The position numbers and the translations under genes were made by a program. 64,000 bases of DNA from Rhynchopus sp. YZ270_cl-10 (taxonomy: Eukaryota > Euglenozoa > Diplonemea > Diplonemida > Diplonemidae): assembly GCA_964035575.1 (NCBI GenBank), contig OZ037868.1, positions 992,001 to 1,056,000 on the forward strand. The letters run 5' to 3'. Shown here one piece after another: positions 53,237-62,218 of this stretch. The notes below the pieces were generated by a model that saw nothing but the letters and a program-made list of their open reading frames with translations, was not told the origin of the DNA and ran no database searches. The first letter of the stretch is position 1. The number at the start of each line of letters is the position of its first letter.

Positions 53237-54215
53237 CCCCTCCTCACACAGCGCAAAGCAAAACCACCAAACCCTCCCCACACACCCACCCCTATTCGAG
53301 TTTGCGTCGCACTTCAAATCAATTCAATTTTTTTTTTCTTGAAGATTTTGTGTTATTTGTTGTGTTGCACGAAATGTTTTTTGTTTTAAAGTTTTCTCTT
53401 TCATCCCCAGAGCCTGAAGGTGTGCAGAGTAGGCAGAGCAGCTGCCCTGCATCTGCCTTGAGATGTCTGCAAGCTATCAAATTCACGTTTCTTTCTTTTC
53501 CCCAGAGGCTTCCTGCTACACATGATCGTGACGTAAATGATTTTGATTTGTGGTTTTAGTGTGAGCCAATCGATGAAACTACAATTCAAACCAGAAGCCA
53601 AGTCATGTACTTCACCGTCGTGTACTGCTTCATATACCGCTTCCCTGCAAAGCTATGTGTGGCGCAGTTCTCAGAGACATATGGGGGCTCATTAAAAAAA
53701 TATGGACTGCATCAATCTAGCTGATGTGTTGTCCAAAGGTCCAACCTAGGTACACTGTAGCGAGAGGGCTTTGTAGTTCAAGTCAGTTTTCCTTTTTTTT
53801 GACAATGCTGCGTTCGACAGATTTTCAAATACGTTTTTTTCGTATTTTTTTGAAATAGAAGGGAAAACGTTGCATATCCTCTGGCTCTTTCTTATCTTTC
53901 GGGGTGGGCCTCGGGTGATGCTAAACTGTGTTTTTCTAAAAAAAATAAAATCTGTACTTTGGTCCCGCACCAGTGGACGTCCCCCTCCACATCCTCCGCA
54001 TGCAGGAGGAGAGGTAACTAGACACGCGCTTTGTTCTCGACATCCCAAAATACCTAGCCTTTGATCGCGAGACTGATGCACTACCCTGTTTTTCGCTACA
54101 TCTAAAAAAAAAAAAGACTTTCCCTTTTTCCCCCTACACAAGCCTAATTACCCTGTGTTCGCAATGATCCCCGCTCAATCTGGCTGATAAGTGGGAAGCG
54201 AGAGAACCACATATC

Positions 54216-54325
54216 AGATGTAAACCCACGAAGTGGATGGTTGGGGTCCACCCCCCCGGTACAGCCAGGTCATACCAAGGTACATTGTTCACGAGAGGGG
54301 CGTTGTATTTCAACCTTTCAACCTT
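54216..54325 (+). repeat. 110 bp dispersed repeat upstream of the 54397 gene
   Basis: This is the partner of 18009-18126. It ends in a pyrimidine tract (CAACCTTTCAACCTTTTAACC) shortly before the start codon, so it probably contributes the splice-acceptor region of that gene. Confidence 0.6.
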
Positions 54326-54396
54326 TTAACCCCTCCTCCACCTTCCCACCAAAAGATTCTTTTTATTTCAAAAAGTTTTGTTTCCTCCTTTACACT

Positions 54397-55668
54397 ATGG
54401 CGATGACACAGCGGAGCTCTGCACCGCGCGGTATTGGAAATGGGTCGCGCATGACGTTGATGGAAGAACAGCTTCAGGGCCTGCGCGAATCTGTCCGTCG
54501 GGAGAAGGAACGGCGTGGGATTAACACTGCGACGACGGGGCGACGTTCATCTGCAACCACCACCACCACCTTAAAGGAAAGACCTACAGCACGAAATGTC
54601 TCCGGACCTTCTGGAGTTCCACCAAAGAGAACATCAATTCACACTACTGCCATATCCTCTCACTCTGGGGCAGATCGAGAGAGAGGGGGCATCGCAGCTG
54701 CTTCGGCTTCCGTTGAAACGACGTTGAAGAGAATTCACGCATTTGATTTGTTTCAAGGAACCCTCCTCGCGAACGACATTGCGCCAGGAGCAGAGAGCGG
54801 TGTCAACGATGAATACATTGTGAAAGCAAAACAACGGCATGACGAGGACTTTGAAGCGATAGAGTCGTACCGCTATGACGAAGAGGAGGAGAGGGAGACA
54901 AGCGTGAAGCAGCCACAACCTCCTCCACCTGCACAATCCCCAAAACCAAAGCCAAAACAAGGAAAACGGAAGGTTCAAATCAACGCAAAACGTAATACAA
55001 ACTCCTCTTTGAACTGCATGATGTCCGGGAAAGATAAAAAAGGGGTTTGGGATATATACGAAATTCGTGGAGACGCAGCGAGACCACCTCCAGCGACAAT
55101 GCCGGCAGGGGGAGCGGATAAAACAGACAAAACAACGCAGAGATTGGCGGAACTGCAGCAGATTTTGTTGACACCTCCGGAGACTGGGGGTGATATACAC
55201 GCTCATCAGAGGCGACAGTGTGCTGCTTTGGAAGAGTTGCAACGTCTGCAAGGGGGGGGAGGAGGGGGAGGAGGGGGAAACAACACACCAAAGCCAGCCG
55301 CAACAAACACTGCAAACCCATTATCTTATTCAGAGCTTACTGCAAAGCCTGTTGGGGGAGGAGGAGGGGGAGGATGTGGAGGTGGAGGTGGAAAACTCCT
55401 TGAAGGCAGCTACAACGAAGCAAACAACGCAAAAGAATTCCAAGATGCGATCAAACACTGGAGAGGCGAGCCGGTGGAGGAGGGGAAGGGGAAAGCGAGG
55501 ATGGAGGGAGGAGGAGGTGGTGGAGGTGGTGCAGCATCAAAGACACACAGTGCAACAGGGTCGGGTGCGCCGATGGAGCAGGAGACTGCGTCGAAGCTGA
55601 AGGATGCGTTTGTTGAATCGTATGCGATTTTTTGTTTTTTTTTTTTATACCTACAAAGCGTAGCTTAA
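54397..55668 (+). CDS. Low-complexity helical protein, function unknown (last exon boundary uncertain)
   Basis: The ATG follows TTTCCTCCTTTACACT. Residues 20-45 form a basic helix (M-E-E-Q-L-Q-G-L-R-E-S-V-R-R-E-K-E-R-R). The middle has an acidic patch and a Pro/Lys run, then S-L-N-C-M-M-S-G-K-D-K-K-G-V-W-D-I-Y-E-I-R. Three poly-Gly tracts and A-K-E-F-Q-D-A-I-K-H-W-R-G-E follow. The W-R-G end of that helix recalls a motif in some ciliary proteins (weak). Coding probably ends at a donor (GAATC|GTATGC) at 55619/55620, since the next 130 bp match the start of the intron at 6717; a phase-2 continuation could begin at about 55767 and end at TGA 55974. Read straight through, the frame stops at 55668, giving 423 aa. 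Confidence 0.6.
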   Translation: MAMTQRSSAPRGIGNGSRMTLMEEQLQGLRESVRREKERRGINTATTGRRSSATTTTTLKERPTARNVSGPSGVPPKRTSIHTTAISSHSGADRERGGIAAASASVETTLKRIHAFDLFQGTLLANDIAPGAESGVNDEYIVKAKQRHDEDFEAIESYRYDEEEERETSVKQPQPPPPAQSPKPKPKQGKRKVQINAKRNTNSSLNCMMSGKDKKGVWDIYEIRGDAARPPPATMPAGGADKTDKTTQRLAELQQILLTPPETGGDIHAHQRRQCAALEELQRLQGGGGGGGGGNNTPKPAATNTANPLSYSELTAKPVGGGGGGGCGGGGGKLLEGSYNEANNAKEFQDAIKHWRGEPVEEGKGKARMEGGGGGGGGAASKTHSATGSGAPMEQETASKLKDAFVESYAIFCFFFLYLQSVA

Positions 55669-55750
55669 AGGAGAAATAGTATCCTCAGGTACGGTCGCCA
55701 ATCACCCCCTCCAACAGGGTAATTGTGCAATCAACGAAAAAATAACTTTT
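55620..55750 (+). repeat. Intron-start module, copy 2
   Basis: This is homologous to 6717-6850 (GAAATAGTAT, GGTACGGTCGCCAATCA, GTGCAATCAACGAAAAA) and begins with GTATG at the putative donor. Its end (CTTTTACTTATCAG) could act as an acceptor. Confidence 0.65.
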
Positions 55751-56623
55751 TCCCCCTTTTACTTATCAGAGTTACTATTTTTTGTGCCATTTATTCCTCT
55801 CGGATTAGTGTCTTAGGGATTGGCTCCACATTGGCCTCTCTCAGCGAAACGGGAAGAGTACCAGACCGGGGCCGACATCACAGGACTGAGTACCGTCCAG
55901 ATGATTTATTTTGTGATTCGGGGGAAATACCAAATAAGTATATGAGCAGTCAGGACCCACCCCTTTGTGGGTGAGTGTCAATGCAACGTACACCTCCCCC
56001 CACCACACCCACCCCCACCATCCCCACACAGATTGGAGACCGCGTTTGAATTTGTGTACTTCCACCATCTTTTGCAGGTGTCTTAGTGAAAGAGGCCCAA
56101 CCCCGCACGCACACCCCTTTTTATTTACACAAAACATAGGAGGGTGTGCAAGCCGAGGTGGGAGGCGTGATGCTTTTTTTGTTTTGTTTTTTGTTTTTAA
56201 CTATTGCCTGTCCGTTCTGGTTTGATGTGTTTGCCTTTGTGTGGTTTTGTTATTTGCTAACATTTTTACCCTTTTTTTTTTATATATTATCTTTCCCTTT
56301 TTGCAATGCGCCGATTTAAAACGATGTGAAAGTGAGCATATTCTTTTCCTCCCACATTCCCCACTTCTCGTCCACAAAAGGCTCTTCAGTGAGCCGATGG
56401 CGGACGCGCCCCTGCTTCGCTTGTGAAGAGGCTTTCTCAAACATAAACGGCTACAGCTAAGGATGGCAGCGCAAATTGTGCGCAAATTGCCCAATAGCAA
56501 CACTGCTGAGGCAGCGAAGGAGAAATAGTAACTTCTGGCACTCCGTGTTAGAGCTTGCAATGTACAATCAATGGCTGTATCTTGCACCACTCCCACAACA
56601 GAAAAGAAAACACACAAAACACA
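55751..56623 (+). other. Spacer before Ubl-LRR copy C
   Basis: This may include a small last exon of the previous gene (about 55767-55974). The final 63 bp equal the 5' leader region of copy B, with CTCCCACAACAG as probable trans-splice acceptor. The rest shows T-rich tracts only. Confidence 0.5.
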
Positions 56624-58162
56624 ATGGAACTCAACATCGAGGGCTTTGATGGTCGGACGTACGTCGTCGATGTGGATGTGGATGCCACAGCGAAGAACCT
56701 GCAGCGGAAGGTGGCAACTGCAGCGGGGTTTGCTGAAGACAGCTTTGGCATGAGATTCGGAGGGAACGACGAAGGAGAGGACATCAATATCACGGCGCTG
56801 AGTGCTGGCGACACACTCCTCCTGACGCAGACGAAGAAGCAAGAAGCCATAGCAGCTCTTCGTGCATTGGGTGAAACAGACCTCACACCAACGAGGCTTG
56901 CGAGTGTGGAAGACCCCAAGGTGGTTCAGTTGTTTCTGCAGGCAGAAGTTGTAACTGCGACACCGAAAAGGCTCCTGGCATGCACAACGTTAACAAGCCT
57001 TGATCTGAGTGCCCCGTTGACCATAACTGCGGTGGGTGACGGCTTCCTGTTTCAGTGTTCATCATTGAAATCAGTTGACTTGTCTGGGTTGAGCAACGTC
57101 ACCCACATAGGCGAGGAGTTCCTGGAAAGCTGTGGGGCGTTGGAAACAATCGATCTCTCAGGACTCAGCAACGTCACGCATGTTGGGAGGGGCTTCTTAT
57201 CAGGTTGCACGTCGTTAACCTCAATCGACTTTGCAGGGTTGGGAGGTGTCACAAGCCTTGGGAACTACTTCTTATCAGGTTGCACGTCGTTGACCTCAAT
57301 CGACTTTGCAGGATTAAGCAGTGTCACAAGCCTTGGGAACTACTTCTTATATCGTTGCACGTCGTTGACCTCAATCGACTGTGCAGGATTAAGCAGTGTC
57401 ACAAGCCTTGGGAACTACTTCTTACAACGTTGCACGTCGTTGACCTCAATCGACTTTGCAGGACTTAGCAGTGTCACAAGCCTTGGGAACGACTTCTTAG
57501 TAGGTTGCACGTCGTTGACCTCAATCGACTTTGCAGGATTACGCAGTGTCACAAGCCTTGAGGACTACTTCTTATTAGAGTGCACGTCGTTGACCTCAAT
57601 CGACTTTGCAGGATTAAGCAGTGTCACAAGCCTTGGGTACTACTTCTTACAACGTTGCACGTCGTTGACCTCAATCGACTTTGCAGGATTACGCAGTGTC
57701 ACAAGCCTTGGGGGCTACTTCTTATTAGAGTGCACGTCGTTGACCTCAATCGACTTTGCAGGATTAAGCAGTGTCACAAGCCTTGGGTACTACTTCTTAT
57801 CAGGTTGCACGTCGTTGACCTCAATCGACTTTGCAGGATTAAGCAGTGTCACAAGCCTTGGGGACTGCTTCTTATTAGATTGCACGTCGTTGACCTCAAT
57901 CGACTTTGCAGGACTAAGCAGTGTCACCAGCCTTGGGAACTACTTCTTAGCACGTTGCACGTCGTTGACCTCAATCGACTTTGCAGGATTAAGCAGTGTC
58001 ACAAGCCTTGGGGGTAACTTCTTACAACGTTGCACGTCGTTAACCTCAATCGACTTTGCAGGATTAAGTGGTGTGACACAAATTGGCAGCCACTTTCTTA
58101 AAGATTGCACTTCTTTAGAAACATACGACTTTCCAGCATGGAGCGCTATCCAGGGCAAATAG
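56624..58162 (+). CDS. Ubl-LRR protein, copy C (complete, 512 aa)
   Basis: This is the same design as copy B: a ubiquitin-like domain (residues 1-70; K6 changed to E, D to A in DVDVDA, Y to F in MRF), then a linker, fifteen 23-residue LRRs and the YDFPAW cap. It has four more repeats than copy B and about six more than copy A. Consecutive units are almost identical at DNA level, including repeated pairs (RSV..LLE followed by SSV..LQR), which points to unequal exchange. Most differences between units fall at the residues flanking the invariant F-L. Its 3' flank matches copies A and B for about 80 bp, then changes, and a fold-back element sits where the tRNA-Sec would be. Confidence 0.88.
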   Translation: MELNIEGFDGRTYVVDVDVDATAKNLQRKVATAAGFAEDSFGMRFGGNDEGEDINITALSAGDTLLLTQTKKQEAIAALRALGETDLTPTRLASVEDPKVVQLFLQAEVVTATPKRLLACTTLTSLDLSAPLTITAVGDGFLFQCSSLKSVDLSGLSNVTHIGEEFLESCGALETIDLSGLSNVTHVGRGFLSGCTSLTSIDFAGLGGVTSLGNYFLSGCTSLTSIDFAGLSSVTSLGNYFLYRCTSLTSIDCAGLSSVTSLGNYFLQRCTSLTSIDFAGLSSVTSLGNDFLVGCTSLTSIDFAGLRSVTSLEDYFLLECTSLTSIDFAGLSSVTSLGYYFLQRCTSLTSIDFAGLRSVTSLGGYFLLECTSLTSIDFAGLSSVTSLGYYFLSGCTSLTSIDFAGLSSVTSLGDCFLLDCTSLTSIDFAGLSSVTSLGNYFLARCTSLTSIDFAGLSSVTSLGGNFLQRCTSLTSIDFAGLSGVTQIGSHFLKDCTSLETYDFPAWSAIQGK

Positions 58163-58351
58163 AAGTGTCTCTGAGGCACTGTGAAAGGCTACCGCCCAAT
58201 ATAAGCTATAAGGTGGATGTTTTTGGGGGAGGCAAGCCTGATTTTCCCCAATCCCCACCCCATTGCCTTTGCTTGCACAACCCGCCCCCAATCAAAAAAT
58301 GCTAAAGGAAAAGGGAAAACTATCAGATAATCGCCACGAAAAAAGCACTTT
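58163..58351 (+). other. 3' flank of Ubl-LRR copy C
   Basis: The first part (GAAGTGTCTCTGAGGCACTG, ACCGCCCAATATAAG) matches the tRNA-Sec leader of copies A and B up to the T/G run. It then reads into unrelated sequence without a tRNA. Confidence 0.6.
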
Positions 58352-58840
58352 GGGAAGGCTCGTTTTTCCTTTTAATGTTACAAAGTAACAATAAACCATT
58401 TTTCCCGGTGACCCCCCCCCCCCCCCCAGGGTGCGTAATAAGGAAGGTGGCCTGGGGTCTGGGGTCTGGGCTTTTGGGTTTTGGGGGGTTTTTATGGTAA
58501 TTTTTGTCATTTACCCTTGTATTGGGTATGGGTTCATATTTCGTGAAAATTTTAGTCATTAAAATTTTGTCCATTTTTCTGTATATACCCCACCACAGAA
58601 CGGGCGGATTCCGGAAATGCAAATGCCGATGTTTTCGGGCATTTTCATGTTTTCAGCATCAGGGTGTGAAAATCTGGGTTGTGGTATTTACCTTGGCCCT
58701 CTTTACCCTACATGGATTTTGACCAAAACCAAGAACTTGTCCATTTCAGCAAATTGACCCCACCACAGAACGGACGGATTCCGAAAATGCAAATGCCGAT
58801 GTTTTCGGGCACTTTCATGTTTTCAGCATCCGGGGCAGGG

Positions 58841-59265
58841 GCCAGGGCCAGGGCCAGGGCCAGGGCCAGGGCCAGGGCCAGGGCCAGGGCCAGGGCCAGG
58901 GCCAGGGCCAGGGCCAGGGCCAGGGCCAGGGCCAGGGCCAGGGCCAGGGCCAGGGCCAGGGCCAGGGCCAGGGCCAGGGCCAGGGCCAGGGCCAGGGCCA
59001 GGGCCAGGGCCAGGGCCAGGGCCAGGGCCAGGGCCAGGGCCAGGGCCAGGGCCAGGGCCAGGGCCAGGGCCAGGGCCAGGGCCAGGGCCAGGGCCAGGGC
59101 CAGGGCCAGGGCCAGGGCCAGGGCCAGGGCCAGGGCCAGGGCCAGGGCCAGGGCCAGGGCCAGGGCCAGGGCCAGGGCCAGGGCCAGGGCCAGGGCCAGG
59201 GCCAGGGCCAGGGCCAGGGCCAGGGCCAGGGCCAGGGCCAGGGCCAGGGCCAGGGCCAGGGCCAG
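58841..59265 (+). repeat. Hexamer minisatellite (GCCAGG)n, about 71 units
   Basis: 425 bp of uninterrupted GCCAGG lie in the left arm of the fold-back element. GGG runs every 6 bp with CCA spacers could form G-quadruplexes on the + strand. All long ORFs across it are dipeptide artefacts. Confidence 0.95.
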
Positions 59266-59523
59266 TGTGACCCTTTTCGAGATGGGGCCCCGGAAAAGCA
59301 CACGTAAAACTGTACCCAAGAAAAGTCGTGAAAATTTAAACACCGAAAAACTTGTCCATTTTTTCAGAATGGCCCCACCACTTTCTGGGTGGACTCCGGA
59401 AACGCCGAAAAACGGGGTTTTGGGTACAGTACTACCCCATCCCCTTATTACGCACTAGGTTGTGGCCGGGGGTCTGGGGTCTGGGCTTTTTGGGCCGAAA
59501 ACCCCCCTTTTTTATTACTCAGG

Positions 59524-59555
<32 letters not shown>

Positions 59556-59556
59556 C

Positions 59557-60747
59557 TAGGGGGTACGACTCCAGCCATTTTGGCTGGGACCAAACGCACG
59601 GAAAATTCATTTGGCATTATCTGGCCATCTCCAAGGCAACTGCGGGTGAAAAACACCCTCAGAGTGGGTCACAGGGGGCCTGTGGGTCGAAAAACGACCC
59701 AGAAGCCACCCCAGAATACAAAAAAATGGAAAAAAATAGTGAAAAAACGGCTTTTTTCACGTTTTGGCCACTTTGGGCAAAATAGCGATTTTTCGAGAAA
59801 AAAATCAAAAACCGGGATATTTTTTGACATCACAAAGCCTCCTTTGGCACAAATATACCCCAAAAGTGGCCTGTGAGTCCATTCCAACCTGTTTTGGACA
59901 TATTTGACACTTTTGGAAGTGTTTTTTTGGTGTTTTTAGGTCAAAAAAATGCCCAAGACGTCCCCAAGACATCCCCAAGACACTTTGCACACCCCCTGTT
60001 ACGGTCATATTTTTTTCGTTTTTTTGCCTGAAACCCCCAAAATACCCCTCCCGGACCCCACATAGTCCCGAATATCCATCACACACCCACTCAGAGTGAG
60101 TAGAAGCACCCCAAAAAAAATATTTTTTAAAGCCCTTCAACTTCAACATGGATGCTGCCGAAACTGAAGCACAATTTTAGGGCTTTAAAAAATATTTTTT
60201 TTGGGGTGCTTCTACTCACTCTGAGTGGGTGTGTGATGGATATTCGGGACTATGTGGGGTCCGGGAGGGGTATTTTGGGGGTTTCAGGCAAAAAAACGAA
60301 AAAAATATGACCGTAACAGGGGGTGTGCAAAGTGTCTTGGGGATGTCTTGGGGACGTCTTGGGCATTTTTTTGACCTAAAAACACCAAAAAAACACTTCC
60401 AAAAGTGTCAAATATGTCCAAAACAGGTTGGAATGGACTCACAGGCCACTTTTGGGGTATATTTGTGCCAAAGGAGGCTTTGTGATGTCAAAAAATATCC
60501 CGGTTTTTGATTTTTTCTCGAAAAATCGCTATTTTGCCCAAAGTGGCCAAAACGTGAAAAAAGCCGTTTTTTCACTATTTTTTTCCATTTTTTTGTATTC
60601 TGGGGTGGCTTCTGGGTCGTTTTTCGACCCACAGGCCCCCTGTGACCCACTCTGAGGGTGTTTTTCACCCGCAGTTGCCTTGGAGATGACCAGATAATGC
60701 CAAATGAATTTTCCGTGCGCAAAAAATGGCTGGAGTCGTACCCCCTA
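59557..60747. repeat. Near-perfect palindrome, arms about 570 bp, loop 44 nt
   Basis: The left arm (59557-60135) and the right arm (60180-60747) are reverse complements with very few differences, for example a short deletion near 59580 relative to the right arm. The loop 60136-60179 is unique. C-runs of about 20-30 nt border both arms. Confidence 0.92.
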
Positions 60748-61042
60748 CCCCCCCCCCCCCCCCCCCCTTAGGGGGTCCGACTCCTTAAGGAATTTTGTCC
60801 ATTTTATTATTTTTTCAACATTCGGCCATTTCCCGGGCACCCCCGGCAATGCCTTGCATTTCCGGAATCCGTCCGCACTGTGGTGGGGTCAATCTGCCGA
60901 AATGGACAAGTTCTTGTTGTTGGAAAAAGCCACTTTTTCCCGCCATTGTTACAAAAAAAGTTTTTCCCCCGGATTTCGGTCGGACCCCCTCCCCCCCCTT
61001 TATTGTTACTTTGTAACATTAAATGGAAAAACGAGCCTTCCC

Positions 61043-62218
61043 TTTCTTGTTTTTTTCTGCTAAAAGTGCACTGCAGGACCTCCTGCCGCCCGCGGCGTAG
61101 ACCTGACCAACCCCCCCGTCTACCCCCTCTCCCCCCTTTCTTCTTCTTTTTTATTTTGGCTATTTTTATTTCGTTCACATAGCCTAGATTCGGACCTGAT
61201 CCCAGGCCGACAGTGTACAGCCGGGTAGTGCTAGACTTCGTCAACAGCTGTGGCCCAAGGAGGTCCCCAGTGTCGTCAGCCAATCCCTTATCCTATAAAA
61301 AGACTACAACAAAAAAACAATCTAGACAAAGCCACCCACATCCCCGCCCAGGCAAACAAAAAGTAAAAGAATGCCCTTCCTCAGTTCGGAAGTATCACCT
61401 CAAACCGGTTACCTGCCGTAAAAGCGTGTAGAGGTTACAGAGTATACAAAAAAAGCAAAAAAGACAGTGGAGATTGCACAACTGTGGCAACACAACCGCA
61501 ACTACACTACTCCAACAACTTATCAAAAAAAAAAAAAAACAAAACAAAACAATTTTGTTTTTCCACATTGAGCGCACAAACAAAAGACCCGATATTTTTT
61601 CCCTTATAATTCGCACACTTTTTTCCTTTGCCAGATTTGCTTGAGACGGTGCAGTGGAGGGAGAACGTGAAGGCGTTTCCCTCTGTCATTCTCTGGTCAC
61701 GACAAGGTATTGTCAAAGAAAAGTGATAACGCACACTACCATGCAACGTGTTGAGGGCTCCTATTTAGCATCACGACGACGACGTCATCATGGCGTATTG
61801 ATTCTGTACAGTTAGTGGAATGTAGGCTCGGCCAAGCTCCGTTAATAAAGCATTTAGATACCGTTTTCGAGTCAGGAGTCAGGCCAGCTTATTGCACACG
61901 GGAGAGCTCCCACATCCAGGGGTGAGATGTGCTGCCTGTTGATGACTTCTCGAGTCCGCATTGCACTTCGCGGTTAGTCTAAGGGAAGACACGCTTCTTC
62001 AGAAGCCAGGTAGAGAATCTAAACCTGTCAACGAGTATCGATTGGTGGGCAAGACCCCATGCGGATTTACTCTTTCCTTCCAACAGTTCATACGCAGGCA
62101 CACCTCGGCATCCCATCTCCCTCATCTTTGATGTGGAAAGCGGCATATCGGAGATACACCACGAAATGATCCCCCCCCCCACCACTCTTCCCCCCAAGGG
62201 TCGGACACATAGTGTAGA
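61043..62218. other. Intergenic region with an older SINE copy
   Basis: Apart from the SINE relative at 61270-61462 there is no recognised feature; two A-rich runs are at 61527 and nearby. GGACACATAG just before 62219 is a possible trans-splice acceptor. Confidence 0.5.
61270..61462 (+). mobile_element. SINE-like retroposon, older copy
   Basis: This is homologous to 890-1062 over its length (GTCGTCAGCCAATCCC, ATGCCCTTCCTCAGT, CCGGTTACCTGCCGTAAAAG) with a 30 bp C/A-rich insertion in the middle. The A-rich tail is interrupted by G and C, and only a 5 bp CAGTG repeat flanks it, as expected of an older insertion. Confidence 0.7.

Larger units (their letters stand above)
52155..54215. other. Repeat-rich intergenic region
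   Basis: Three copies of the 38 bp GGTGACTAAGCA..GAGGCTTAGG motif lie in the first 700 bp (52174, 52224, 52833). A GAGAGGCATGTTTC variant is at 52522. The MITE is at 53088 and a GAGAGGGCTTTGTA motif is at 53760. T- and C-runs are common. No gene is supported. Confidence 0.6.
58352..61042. mobile_element. 2.7 kb fold-back element with long imperfect inverted arms
   Basis: The outer ends are inverted copies (GGGAAGGCTCGTTTTTCC at 58352 and its complement ending 61042), continuing through AATGTTACAAAGTAACAATAAA. Further in, 58718-58790 pairs with about 60850-60930, and 59557-60135 pairs with 60180-60747. The left arm is longer because it holds the GGCCAG minisatellite and a duplicated block (about 58589-58668 and 58757-58830). 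No transposase is seen. It fits a fold-back type DNA element or a product of palindromic duplication. Confidence 0.7.

Noticed and set aside
58679-59458. Arg-Ala, Leu-Ala and Pro-Trp repeat proteins on both strands
   Set aside because: These are translations of the GCCAGG minisatellite in different frames; no unique coding sequence surrounds them.
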